A DNA stretch of 15,085 nt from an uncultured Clostridia bacterium (GCA_937919155.1 CALFPM010000197.1:1-15085), one strand, 5' to 3'; positions 1 through 9,600 are shown, counted from the stretch's first letter. Made by a program: numbers and translations. The notes: generated by a model from the sequence alone, not told the origin.

Positions 1-379
1 CTGCAAGTGTTGTGATCTGTGTTACATCAAAGAATGAGTTATCGTATGCCTTAACAAACTGTGAGTTACCGAAGTAGAAGTCACCCTTGATGAAGAATCT
101 TTCTTCAAGGAGCTGACCTGCATCTACATAGTAGTCGGTAAGAATTGCGCTCTTAACAGCTGAGCTGAGTGTGCCGTCTGTTGTTTCAATTTCATAAACC
201 TCTGATGCAAGGTAAATGAAGTTGTCATACTGAGCTGCAAGCTCTGCATATGACTTAACCTTTGAAACGCCTTCAGCTGCAGATGCCTTTGGAGCAACAA
301 CTGCGCCTAAGCATGAGAGTGAGCCAAAAACCATAGCAACAGCAAGGAACACACTCAATGCGCGTTTGAATTTTGACAT
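1..379 (-). CDS. Secreted protein, N-terminal part only (runs off the window)
   Basis: The reading frame is open from an ATG at 379 to the window edge, giving 126 codons of an unfinished protein. The start is fixed by AAAGGAGG about 10 nt upstream. The first 35 or so residues are a Sec signal peptide: a basic MSKFKR start, a hydrophobic core and an alanine-rich end (KASAA) where cleavage is likely. The visible mature part (about 90 residues) is rich in Tyr, Phe and acidic residues and has no catalytic motif I recognise. Codon choice (AAC, TTC, AAG, GGT, CTT rich) resembles the giant secreted protein upstream and differs from the glucan synthase-like gene, which suggests strong expression. It lies downstream of the giant gene in the same direction, separated by a terminator-like hairpin, and has no clear promoter of its own. 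A cell-surface or released protein is likely; its function is unknown. Confidence 0.85.
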   Translation of the reverse strand, partial: MSKFKRALSVFLAVAMVFGSLSCLGAVVAPKASAAEGVSKVKSYAELAAQYDNFIYLASEVYEIETTDGTLSSAVKSAILTDYYVDAGQLLEERFFIKGDFYFGNSQFVKAYDNSFFDVTQITTLA

Positions 380-448
380 TTGCTCGTTTCCTCCTTTAAA
401 TTTGTATGCTGAAAAATTAGGAACATTTTAAAGAGCATCGTCGGATAT

Positions 449-492
449 AAAAAGCCTTTTGGGGCATAGCCTGCGCCAACACAGGCTATGCC
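449..492 (-). terminator. Hairpin terminator or attenuator after the giant secreted gene
   Basis: A perfect 11-bp stem (GGCATAGCCTG paired with its complement, 8-nt loop) occupies 463-492. On the minus strand it is followed by CCAAAAGG and then TTTTT at 449-453. The 9-nt gap between stem and T-run is longer than in a classic intrinsic terminator, so termination may be partial. A smaller GCC/GGC pair can form in the gap. No obvious promoter lies between this hairpin and the next start at 379, so read-through may supply that gene. Confidence 0.6.
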
Positions 493-536
493 ATAATAAA
501 GTTTTAACTAAGCCAAATAATTAAACTTTTGAAATA

Positions 537-3500
537 TTAAAGAAGTACGTATGAAGGTTCAGCTTCTTCAGGGCTAACTTCCTGGTTGATGTAACCGTTA
601 CCGGCAACAGCACCCTTGATGTAGGGAAGGTCACCTACGTCGGGAGCACCGTCGTTACCAACGTCAGCTGCAGCAGCAAGATACTGTTCGCAGCCATCCC
701 ATTCCCAGTCAGTCTTACCACCGATGTTAGCCTTAAGTTTAGCAGTATCACCGGATGTTACCATACTATCGCTGTCAGTGTCACCAACAACAACAACAAT
801 GTATGTTGCTACAAGTTCACCTGTTGCTGAGTTAGTAATCTGAACGATAGTACCTGTACCATACGCATCTTCACAAGGAGTAATTTCAACATCTGCATTT
901 TCAAGAGTAGCAAATGCTGTAAGGAGAGTATCTTCGTCAGGAACACCTTCACCAACACCTACAAGGTAGCCGTCAACTTCTGTTCCGTCTTCGAGCATCT
1001 GCATATAGAATTCAGCTGAGCAAACACCCTGTGAAATCTGAGGTGTGAATTCAGCGTTGAAACCACCGTCGATGAACATACCGTTGGGCTCTGTGATGAA
1101 TTCGATAACTGTTTCGCCTGAAACTACAGGAGCAAGGTTTGCCTGAGCCTTGGTAAGGTCTGATGTGAGACCTGCAAGGTACTTGTTGTTTTCTTCTGTT
1201 GCGCTGAGATCCTTTTCAGCGTTCTTTGCTGCATCATATGCATCAAGGAATGCCTGGTATGAATCTGCTGTGTAGTCCTTCTGTCTGTTAGCATCTGTAC
1301 CTGTTACACGGATAACAGCGTCTGCCTTAGCGATAGCTTCGTTGAGTGCAACGTAGCTTGCTGATTCAGCGAGTTTCTTCCATGCTGCAACGAGTTCTGA
1401 TGTAGCCTGGTTGATCTTTGAGGGACGAGGATCGTCTTCACAAAGAACATCAATAGCAAATGTAACAGCTCTTTCGTATCTGTCTTTTGAGCTTTCTGTG
1501 TATGAAACTCTGGGATCCATAGCATCGCCGTACTTCTCAACGAGGAGTTCAAGCTTGCTTGTGTCGCCGGGAAGTCTGATAAGACGACCGCCGATGAGGT
1601 TAAGCTTGTGGATTGCGTATGTTGCTTCGATTGAGCTGATTACGCCCATGTTAGCAATTGCTTCTTCGTAAGCAAGAACTGATTCTGCATATGCAGCCTT
1701 ATCTTCATCTGTAAGTTCATAGTCTTCATCAAATGAGATAACGAATGCCTGCTGTGATTCAATAAGACCTTCAACGCGATCTCTTGCATCTCTGTACTTA
1801 TTGTATGTGTGAGGAACATAGTCACGCATGCCAAAGTATGTGTATGCGGGATCATCGTATTCGATGTCTACTCTTGTGGGATAGCCGTTATCATCTGCAA
1901 CAGCCTTGTAGTTGATGCCGCTGAAGTTAGCGAGAGCACCCTTAAGACCTGCTGTACCTGAGTTAGCCTCAAAAGCTGCGAGTGCTTCAATAGCATTCTC
2001 AAGATCTTCTGCTGCCTTCTCATACTTGTTAGCATAACCTGTGCTGGGATCGATAGCGATATCAGCAGCGAATGATGAACCGGTCTTGGGCTTAAGAGCA
2101 AGTCTAGCAGCGTTCTTAAGAGCAGCTGTGTAGTTGTTCCATGTGCCTTCGTAACCGTCTCTGTAGTCTGATGTCTGGCGGTTTGCTGCAACTGCTCTTT
2201 CGAACATTGATGTGAGACCGAAGTCGTCATAAAGGTGAATTGTTGTGGGAATTGTGTAATTCTGGCCGTATGCTGTAACTGAAGTTGTTACATTATACTG
2301 ACCGTTAACGATACCGCCGTTGTTGGGGTTCTCGGGATCAAGAACGGGTTCGCCTGTTTCATCATCAAGGATGATGTTGCCATCTTCGTCTACTGCGTAG
2401 ATTTCTTCAAATCTCTCGTAGTATGTGCCGTCTGCCTTTGTGTTTACATCAAAGGGATAGAGGAAGAAGAGACCTTCTTTACCATCCATTGTAACTGCTG
2501 TTTCTTCAGCAGTAGTGTTCTTTGTAAGGAATTCAGGAACGTTTACGCTGTTAACTGTTGCTGTTGCAGCAACTTCACCGTCCCTATCCTTAATACGGAT
2601 GCTGTAGCCTTCGATATCATCAAGGCCATCGCCCTGATCAAGATAGATTGTGGGATAGTACTCGAGATAAGGAGCATCTTCAGCTGTCTTAATTGCAACT
2701 GCATCGTCATCAAGGTTTGAAGCACCAATGTAGGTGTAAACTGTCTTTGAAAGAACGATGTCCTGGCCGTTAGCCTTGAATGATTCGCCTGTTTCACCGT
2801 ATACCATGTAGTTAACTTCGATTTCAACAAGCTGACCTTCAATACGGCTACCGGTAAGAGCAACCTGAAGCTTTTCACCACCGGAGATTGAACCGGATGT
2901 TACTGAAGCAGTAAGGTTTTTGGTGTCATTACCTGCTGCATCGTATGTTCTTACAAATATGTTCTTAATCTCATATTTGTAAAGCTGATCCTGAACTATA
3001 TCGTAGTTTGAATCTCTGTAAGCAGTGTTGATACCGCTTGAGCTGTTAACGATTTCAAATGTGGGAGCTGTTGAGTCTGCAGTTGATGAGGGAATTGTTT
3101 CTGAGAGATAGATTTCCATCTCTTCGAATTCCTGGTCATCGCTAAGACCGAGAAGCATACAAGCAAGGGGAAGTGCAACCTGAGCAAGTTCGTCACCCTG
3201 TGCTTCAAGGAAGCCTGCTGCGTTTGTTGTATCGTTTGTGCCGAGAACCTTGATAAGGTCACTAACCATAGCGCCGAGAACCTTGTTGTCAAGGAGCTGG
3301 TCGATTTTATCCTTAACCTGGAATACGCCGGGGAAGAGGAGCGTAAATATTTTGTTGAGGAGAGTCATGATGATTTCAACGCCGTTGTCTGATGAGAACT
3401 GACCATTTGCGTTTCTTCCGAAGATTTCAGCAAGGTTTGTAGCGTCGAGATAGTAGACGGGCTTAAGAATGTAATCAAAGATAAGAGACTTTGATACGAT

Positions 3501-5555
3501 TGCTGAACCGTCACCTGCGATTTCGCCTGAGATCCATGCGCCTTCACCCTTGATGGGGATGATTGCATTAAGGATACTATCGATATCATTCCAAACATCT
3601 TCAATTGTGAGACCGGTTGTTGCACCCTTTGCATTATCACAGAAGAATCCGTTGTTGTCATCATTTTTGTCATCAGTCTTAATGTTGAGGACGGGGCCGT
3701 ATGTTGTTACTGCCCAAGCAACGATCTGGATAAGCTTATCTTCGTATGAGCCTGTGTCACCGCTGTACTGAAGAAGACCGTTCTTTGTGGGATCAGCTGC
3801 GTTGCTGCCGCCTGCGGGAACCATATCAAAGCCCTGGTTGAGGTTGTAAACTGCAACGTCAAAGAGAATTGTGATAGCCTTTTCTACAACTGCGTCATAG
3901 TATGCTTCAACAGTAGGATAAGCTGATCTGACGGGCTTGGTGTATGTGAACTGAGGAATATCCTGCCATGCAAGCTGTTCAACAGCTCTGTAACCAACAT
4001 CAGCGATTGACTGATATTCATCTTCAATGTACATCCAGTCAACTGATGAGTTGAGGATAGCTCTGACGATGAATGCTACCATCTGCTGATTGTTCATATC
4101 GTCAAGTTCACCAGGAGTGGGAACATCAACCATATCATTGAAGAAGAGGTTGCCTGAAAGCTTAAGAACGAATCTTGCTACTGAGCAGATGTTTGTGAAG
4201 AGGAGAGCATTACCGTCGTTACGTCCTGTGTCGGGATCAATAACGCCGTACTGCCATGTCCATGAATAACCTTCTTCGGTTTCTTCGTCCATGGGAACCT
4301 TAAGAACGTTCTGAAGGAAATCACCGAGGGTGTTGTTGAAGTTATCAACAAATGTTTCGCCTGCGGGAATAGTTACTGTCTGAACAACAGCGTCCTTGTT
4401 GAGGAATCTGTCATAAACATTTTCGGGATCATATACATAATCACCGTCATATGTGGGATCATAGTTGGGGTTGGGTACCCATTCGCCGGTTGCTTCATCG
4501 AAAACAGTTCTTCTTGTCTTTGTTTCGTCATATTCAACGCCGCAAAGTTCACGAAGCCAAACTCTTGTGTCTCTGTTAAGAACGGGAACAAGAATTCTGT
4601 TGTAAGCTGCCTGCATAAGAGCTTCGATGAATTCGTAACCTGTCTTGTCTGTTGTGATATCAACGATGTCATAAACGGGAGCGGGAGCGGGCTCGCCCTC
4701 ATTAACTCTTACGCTGCCGCCAAGACCAACTGTTACCCAATCGGAGGGATGAACCCAGCCGTAGTAGTCATACTTAGCTGTGTTGTGGTCTGTTTCTTTG
4801 TAAGCTGTTTTGAATGAATAACTTTCATACATTACAACACTATAGGGATTTTCAAATTCTTCGTCGAGCTTCTGCCATGAACCGAGAATAAGTTCATTGA
4901 GAAGGTCCTGAAGAAGAGTGATAGCACCGTTGGTTGTGTCCTTGTACTTTTCGGGGAGATTCTTTCCGCCATCATCAAGTGCATCATAGTCAGCTTCCTT
5001 ACCTGCCTCTGTCATGCCGTAAACAAGACCAATAAGAAGGTTTCTTACGTCAAACTTGAAGCTTGCGATGAAGGAATCAAGAATACCAAGATCGATTGTC
5101 TGAGCAGCGTACTTCTCGATGAGAGGAGAAAGCTTTGAGATGAAGTTAAGGAGAGCATAAACTACATCAAGGTCTGAATCTTCAAATCTCTGAACACCCT
5201 CAAGAGGAGTGATGAATGAGGGAAGAGCAGAAGCGTCGCCCAGAAGGGGGAGAAGTGTTTCAACACTACCAACAAGTGAAATAACACTTGTAAGAGTGGT
5301 GTTTACGCTGCCAAGATCAAGAGTACCGATGAAAACATCAAGTACCATCTGCTCTTTAGCAAGCATACGGTCGAGTTCATCAAGTGCCATTGATGCTGAC
5401 TGTTCGAGTGTGAACTCAACAGCATCAACATCGTTGTACTGGTCTTTGATGTCATTGCCCTTATATGCTTCGTATGCGGAACCCATTACTGAGAATGAGC
5501 CGAGGAGCATAACAAAAGCCATAAGGATTGCGAGAATGCGAGTTGACTTTTTCAA
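537..5555 (-). CDS. Giant secreted protein with FIVAR-like repeats and C-terminal dockerin-like module
   Basis: This encodes 1672 residues. The start is a TTG at 5555, preceded 8 nt upstream by GGAGG; the next in-frame Met is residue 13, inside the signal peptide, so TTG is preferred. Residues 1 to about 27 are a signal peptide. Residues about 50-810 are an acidic, mostly helical region that I cannot assign. Residues about 829-1108 look like beta-rich Ig-like modules. Residues about 1110-1475 contain repeated helical units of FIVAR type, the clearest at 1403-1474 (YTADSYQAFLDAYDAAK). Residues about 1590-1660 carry two dockerin-type calcium loops, D1592-x-D1594-x-D1596 to D1603 and D1631 to D1642, with the usual D/G/N spacing. 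No sortase motif, membrane anchor or catalytic signature is visible. By family knowledge, dockerins bind cohesins on scaffoldins or the cell surface, so an adhesive or structural role outside the cell is likely. Codon use is strongly biased (AAC, TTC, GGT), consistent with high expression. It has its own promoter and long leader. Confidence 0.85.
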   Translation of the reverse strand: MKKSTRILAILMAFVMLLGSFSVMGSAYEAYKGNDIKDQYNDVDAVEFTLEQSASMALDELDRMLAKEQMVLDVFIGTLDLGSVNTTLTSVISLVGSVETLLPLLGDASALPSFITPLEGVQRFEDSDLDVVYALLNFISKLSPLIEKYAAQTIDLGILDSFIASFKFDVRNLLIGLVYGMTEAGKEADYDALDDGGKNLPEKYKDTTNGAITLLQDLLNELILGSWQKLDEEFENPYSVVMYESYSFKTAYKETDHNTAKYDYYGWVHPSDWVTVGLGGSVRVNEGEPAPAPVYDIVDITTDKTGYEFIEALMQAAYNRILVPVLNRDTRVWLRELCGVEYDETKTRRTVFDEATGEWVPNPNYDPTYDGDYVYDPENVYDRFLNKDAVVQTVTIPAGETFVDNFNNTLGDFLQNVLKVPMDEETEEGYSWTWQYGVIDPDTGRNDGNALLFTNICSVARFVLKLSGNLFFNDMVDVPTPGELDDMNNQQMVAFIVRAILNSSVDWMYIEDEYQSIADVGYRAVEQLAWQDIPQFTYTKPVRSAYPTVEAYYDAVVEKAITILFDVAVYNLNQGFDMVPAGGSNAADPTKNGLLQYSGDTGSYEDKLIQIVAWAVTTYGPVLNIKTDDKNDDNNGFFCDNAKGATTGLTIEDVWNDIDSILNAIIPIKGEGAWISGEIAGDGSAIVSKSLIFDYILKPVYYLDATNLAEIFGRNANGQFSSDNGVEIIMTLLNKIFTLLFPGVFQVKDKIDQLLDNKVLGAMVSDLIKVLGTNDTTNAAGFLEAQGDELAQVALPLACMLLGLSDDQEFEEMEIYLSETIPSSTADSTAPTFEIVNSSSGINTAYRDSNYDIVQDQLYKYEIKNIFVRTYDAAGNDTKNLTASVTSGSISGGEKLQVALTGSRIEGQLVEIEVNYMVYGETGESFKANGQDIVLSKTVYTYIGASNLDDDAVAIKTAEDAPYLEYYPTIYLDQGDGLDDIEGYSIRIKDRDGEVAATATVNSVNVPEFLTKNTTAEETAVTMDGKEGLFFLYPFDVNTKADGTYYERFEEIYAVDEDGNIILDDETGEPVLDPENPNNGGIVNGQYNVTTSVTAYGQNYTIPTTIHLYDDFGLTSMFERAVAANRQTSDYRDGYEGTWNNYTAALKNAARLALKPKTGSSFAADIAIDPSTGYANKYEKAAEDLENAIEALAAFEANSGTAGLKGALANFSGINYKAVADDNGYPTRVDIEYDDPAYTYFGMRDYVPHTYNKYRDARDRVEGLIESQQAFVISFDEDYELTDEDKAAYAESVLAYEEAIANMGVISSIEATYAIHKLNLIGGRLIRLPGDTSKLELLVEKYGDAMDPRVSYTESSKDRYERAVTFAIDVLCEDDPRPSKINQATSELVAAWKKLAESASYVALNEAIAKADAVIRVTGTDANRQKDYTADSYQAFLDAYDAAKNAEKDLSATEENNKYLAGLTSDLTKAQANLAPVVSGETVIEFITEPNGMFIDGGFNAEFTPQISQGVCSAEFYMQMLEDGTEVDGYLVGVGEGVPDEDTLLTAFATLENADVEITPCEDAYGTGTIVQITNSATGELVATYIVVVVGDTDSDSMVTSGDTAKLKANIGGKTDWEWDGCEQYLAAAADVGNDGAPDVGDLPYIKGAVAGNGYINQEVSPEEAEPSYVLL

Positions 5556-5816
5556 ATTTGTACACCTCCAAAAAAATTTGCAAAAATGAAAATGAGTAGG
5601 GACGGTACGAACTCCGACATCACTGCCTTAAGGCTTGCCGCAAAATACAGCTGACTATAAGGCGGTGCACTGACCGACCTCCTTAACGGCTTTTCACGGT
5701 GAAATTCACCGCTGAAACCAAACAGTCAGGTGTCCGAATCCGAACGTCCACAGCAGTTTTCCACATGTAAAACACGCCAAAAGGCGCAATTACAGCTGGT
5801 AAACCACCATATGGTC
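5556..5816 (-). promoter_or_regulatory. Long structured 5' leader of the giant secreted gene
   Basis: About 260 nt separate the predicted transcription start from the TTG start. The leader can form several hairpins. The longest (5688-5719) has a TTTCA/TGAAA outer stem and a CGGTGA/TCACCG inner stem. A second pairs AAGG..GGT with ACC..CCTT around 5663-5684, and CGCC/GGCG forms near 5776-5787. The second hairpin contains AAGGAGGT, a full-strength Shine-Dalgarno sequence, in its 5' arm. The leader ends in a U-rich stretch and then the real ribosome site GGAGG at 5564-5568. I do not recognise a known riboswitch class. It could be an mRNA-stabilising leader, a regulatory RNA or an attenuator. Confidence 0.5.
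5631..5681 (-). other. Possible leader-peptide ORF (16 codons, GTG start)
   Basis: In the leader of the giant gene, AAGGAGGT is followed after 6 nt by GTG, and the frame reads MHRLIVSCILRQALRQ before a TGA. The ribosome site is at least as good as those of the real genes in this window. The site lies inside a hairpin, so access would depend on folding. The peptide has no run of a single amino acid that would suggest classic amino-acid attenuation. It may be a genuine upstream ORF or a chance match within a structured RNA. Confidence 0.3.
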
Positions 5817-5822
5817 ATATTA

Positions 5823-5851
5823 AATATACTCAAAATCGAGCCGAATGTCAA
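5823..5851 (-). promoter_or_regulatory. Sigma-A type promoter for the giant secreted gene
   Basis: On the minus strand TTGACA (5846-5851) is followed by 17 nt and TATATT (5823-5828). This is a perfect -35 with a five-of-six -10 at ideal spacing. It faces the giant gene and sits in AT-rich DNA. Transcription would start near 5816. It is one of the two best promoters in the window and fits the biased codon use of the downstream gene. Confidence 0.8.
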
Positions 5852-5940
5852 TGATTTTCAAAACCGAATTAATAATTTGTTAATTTTCAACAAGCAAAGC
5901 CCGTTATTTTTGGTAAAACTGACTTGACATAAGCTTCTTT

Positions 5941-6261
5941 CGATGTGAATATTCTTTTCAGGCAATTTGTAAAGCAAATCAGCCTTACAAACAGGTGTTT
6001 TTCAGTTCGATAACTCACCGCTTCTGAAACGCATTATTTTTTACGCTGAGAGGACATATATATAAAAGGTATAGCAAAAAACAAATTTTTTCACCAATAT
6101 TTTTCTGTTGTGGAATATTAATATCGAATTATTCGGTCGGTGTAATGGCGTACACCTTTACATTCATGTGATTTTAACGTGGTTTTTATTGTACAAACAA
6201 TGATGAGTTTTTATGATATTTTGTGCTTTTTTGCAATCTTTCGGACAATCAATGCAACAAA
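5941..6261. other. AT-rich intergenic DNA, no gene seen
   Basis: No open frame with a ribosome site is visible on either strand. The stretch contains a 7-bp hairpin (TTTGTAA/TTACAAA, 5966-5991), a short GGTGTA/TACACC hairpin near 6139-6156, and long A/T runs including ATATATATA near 6056. A weak plus-strand promoter-like pair (TTGACA at 5924-5929, 18 nt, AATATT at 5948-5953) points into it, but no gene follows. I see nothing else that I can support. Confidence 0.5.
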
Positions 6262-6299
6262 AAACGGAATGTAACGCAACTATGCTTTACATTCCGTTT
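6259..6299 (-). terminator. Rho-independent terminator downstream of the glucan synthase-like gene
   Basis: A perfect 13-bp stem (AAACGGAATGTAA with its complement, 12-nt loop) spans 6262-6299 and is followed on the minus strand by six T (6259-6264). The stem is AT-rich but long. It lies about 340 bp beyond the stop of the GT84-type gene and 410 bp before the promoter of the giant gene, so it probably ends the spoVAD-remnant operon transcript. The plus-strand side lacks a T-run. Confidence 0.75.
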
Positions 6300-6641
6300 A
6301 TCTTCATGTGTTTTCAGATATCTCCCTGAATAATATTTTTTTTGAGGATTTTGTCAATAAAAACTGATTTTATGAGGCTGATTTTTACTCAAACAGCCGT
6401 TTTTTGACTTCTGAACTCTGCTCTGGAGCTAATTACAGCATCAAAAACGACCAATTATATTGTTTTTAGCATTTGAAAGGCTGATTTTGTATTTATAGCG
6501 TTTTAAGCTGTTTGTAAAGGTGTTGCACTTTACAAATTATCACTTTTTCAAAAAATTCATGTTTATAGACAGAACCAAGTAATATCAACGATTTCAGGCA
6601 TTTTTAATTGCAAATTTCCAAGCAAGTAAAGTAGATACACT
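6300..6641. repeat. AT-rich 3' intergenic DNA with short repeated hairpin units
   Basis: No gene is seen. A perfect 9-bp hairpin (TTTGTAAAG/CTTTACAAA, 8-nt loop) lies at 6511-6536. It resembles the TTTGTAA hairpin at 5966-5991. AGGCTGATTT occurs at 6375-6384 and 6478-6487 and, inverted, at 5976-5985. A GGCTG..CAGCC stem followed by G and six T at 6376-6407 resembles a weak plus-strand terminator. These may be leftovers of a small palindromic repeat family or a long 3' untranslated region. Confidence 0.4.
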
Positions 6642-9600
6642 TTACAGTTCTGGCTTTTTTGTGTTTGTCTGAATCTTTTCCTCAAGCAGCGATTTTGCCC
6701 CAAACATACTGCTGTCAGACATAAATCTGCGCTGCATACACTGCCAATTCGCTGCATTTGCCGCTGAAATCATACTCATTCCGATATGATGCGACATATA
6801 GGACTTGACAATTGAAAAATCGCCTTTATTTTTCTCAGAGGTATAATCTGCAGCCTCATAAAATCCGTATTTGTCGTACATCCTCATTTTCAAAAACCGT
6901 GACAGGTTTTTCATCGATAATGACGGAGCAATTGTAAGGGTTAAAAACGATGAATAAGGCGATACCACATATTCACTGTCCATTCCGCGCTTTATCGCAA
7001 GGCTCTGTACCCCGTGCGCCTTATATTTATAATTCATTTTACCGTCAAACGAGTGGAACTCACTTTCCGACACTCCAAAAGGTCTGCCCTTTGCACTTTT
7101 TCTCTGACAATACAAACAAAAGCACAGTGCTTCCCTGCTCAGGCTCCCGACAGGTGCCCACAAAAAGAGAGCAGGCATAAAATATTCGAACATTGTTCCT
7201 GTCCACGATGCCATACCTGTATATCTTCCGCACTTTTTTGTTATCCGACCTGTTGAACCCCAATGATTTTTCGGAACCTGTCTGTGTGCAACAGCGAAAT
7301 ACGACATCATCCGCGCTTCACTCATAAACATATCGTAATAACTGCCGCTTTTTTTGCCGTCATCAGGTGAGATTCCTATATGAAAAAGCTTTCTTTGATG
7401 ATTATACATTGAAGAAAGGTTGGTTTTGTCAATAATTCCTGCAATTCTTCCTATTATCCCCTCTAATTCCCTGCACTCCCCTTGGTATTCTTTCAGACCC
7501 TCTTTGAGTGCGGTCAGACAACAAAGGAAATTCCCGCTGTCCACAGCCGATACAAATCTCGGTTCTGCCGTTTTGAGAGTGGTCACATCATACCAATTGA
7601 ACAGATTACCCTCATATTTTTCAAGCTTATCAACAGAATCAAGGCTTTTTGCAAGCCTTTGGGCAAGCTCTTCCGAAGTAATAAACCCAAAATCCCTTGC
7701 GGCGAGAACAGAAACTAGCATCATTCCGATGTTGGTAGGTGATGTTCGCGAAGCAATTTTCACTGAAGGAACAAATTGAACATTATCAGGCGGAAGAAAA
7801 TTGAATTTTTCCGTGCAGTAATCATCAAAGTAACCCCACATTGCCGCCGCGTATGTCAGAAGTCTTTCTCTTTGCTTTTCCGTTATTTCTTTTCTCTTGT
7901 TTTTTCTGTCTCTGCAGCTATACAATGTCAAGGGTATGTCCGCAAGAATAATCAGGCCTGCAAGGCGATGCACAGGCAGTCCGAAAGCAACAAGAATTCC
8001 TCCGAAAACAAGAGACGGTATTCCCATAAATAAACCGGATTTACCAAAACTCTCGCTCTGCGCCGCCGGTTGCCATTCCAACAGCTTTTTGCGTGACACA
8101 AACATTCTCCAGATTGCGGTTACAGCCGCAGAAACGCACACTGTTGACTCCCTTGCCGAATACACAACCAAAAAAAGTCCTCTGAGAATACAGGCGATTC
8201 CTTCGGGAATAACATCCGAAAAATAAAGCCTTGAAAATGCCGAAAACACACCGCTTTTCATCGAATTGATGCAAGCAAAAAAGCTCTGCGCACCCAAAGC
8301 AAAAATTGAAACACATGCCAGAAAAACACCCGAATCTCCTTGAATAACAACCGACCACAAAATTGCACCGAGGCATAATGCAGGGGTCAGGCCACGCCTC
8401 AGATTATCAAATATTTTGTATTTTGAAAGAAAACCCAACGGATTTTCGCCGTAAATAAACGGAATATTCTGCCAATCCCCTCTCACCCATCGATGCAGTC
8501 TTCGATAAAAAGCATCCACATTATCGGGGAAACTCTCCGTTATCTGAATATCGGGCAAAAATGCAGTTCTCAGGTATTCGCCCTCAATAATATCGTGGCT
8601 GAGCACCGATTCCGCAGGGAGAGTGTCATCAAGCACTTTGTAATAAGCATCAACATCGATTAACCCCTTGCCGCAGAAAATACTTTCGCCGAAAAGCTGC
8701 TGATAACGTTCACAGAAAAAAGAAGCATAAGCTGTTATGCCGCCTGCCCCTGCCATTATCAAAGAGAAAACTGTTGCTTTTCCATTTTTTTGTCTGTTGC
8801 GGGCTTCAGGCACCAATATTCCGTAACCCTCAGTCACTTTCCCACCACTGATTACGGGCCTGTTGAGCGGATGCTCCGCAACTGCGATAAGCTCCAAAGC
8901 AGAATCAAACACAGGCTCTGTATCAGAATCAAGAGCAATGATATATTTCGTCTTTCCGAGTGATTTTGTGTCCCCGCAAATCATTGAAAAACCTTTTCGC
9001 TGACCCTTGATTGCCCTCACAAGTTCCGATATCGCACCTCTTTTGCGCTCTTTGCCGATAAAATTTCCCTGGGTTTTGCTGTAAGTTCTCGGTCTGACCG
9101 CCAGAATAAATCCACCCGAATATTTTCGGTTAAGACGCTCCACCGCCGAGATTGCGGCACCGAGAATCACCTTGTCCTCAGGCATTGCAGGCATATCCGC
9201 ACCCTTGAAGTCTGCAAGGCAGCATATCTTTATCTGATTGGTGCAGTTGCTCAGATACAGATATTCCAGATGTTTTTCCAGTTTTTTAATATTATCTGCA
9301 GAGGGTAAAATCACCGAAACCGTGAGCAAAGCATTGACATTCTTCACATTTTCACATTCAGCGGAAAGTCTCGGAAATCTTTCGGGAACAATACCTTTCA
9401 ATGATGCGGTTTGAATGGGATGGCGCAGTATTTCCCATGCAGGAAAGAAAACCAGTGCACCGACAAGCATACTTTTGGAAAGAATACCTGTTGCAAATGC
9501 AGCAAAAAGAGGCATAATCACTTCCATTACAAGGTAAAGATATCCCTTGCGCACGGGAGGTGATGCCACAATATATTTGCCTATATGGCAGCCGTCTTTT

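Noticed and set aside
5209..5589. Plus-strand ORF of 126 codons opposite the 5' end of the giant gene
   Set aside because: It is the antisense shadow of a signal peptide and helical region, is rich in Ser/Arg as shadows are, has no ribosome site, and runs against a well supported gene.
5730..5927. Plus-strand ORF of 65 codons in the leader and promoter region
   Set aside because: It overlaps a consensus promoter on the other strand, lacks a ribosome site, and has no recognisable features.
6563..6757. Minus-strand ORF of 64 codons overlapping the 3' end of the GT84-type gene
   Set aside because: It is an out-of-frame shadow that runs into AT-rich intergenic DNA without a ribosome site.
7420..7779. 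Plus-strand ORF of 119 codons within the GT84-type gene
   Set aside because: It is antisense to the GH189-like region with conserved motifs; no ribosome site or family resemblance.
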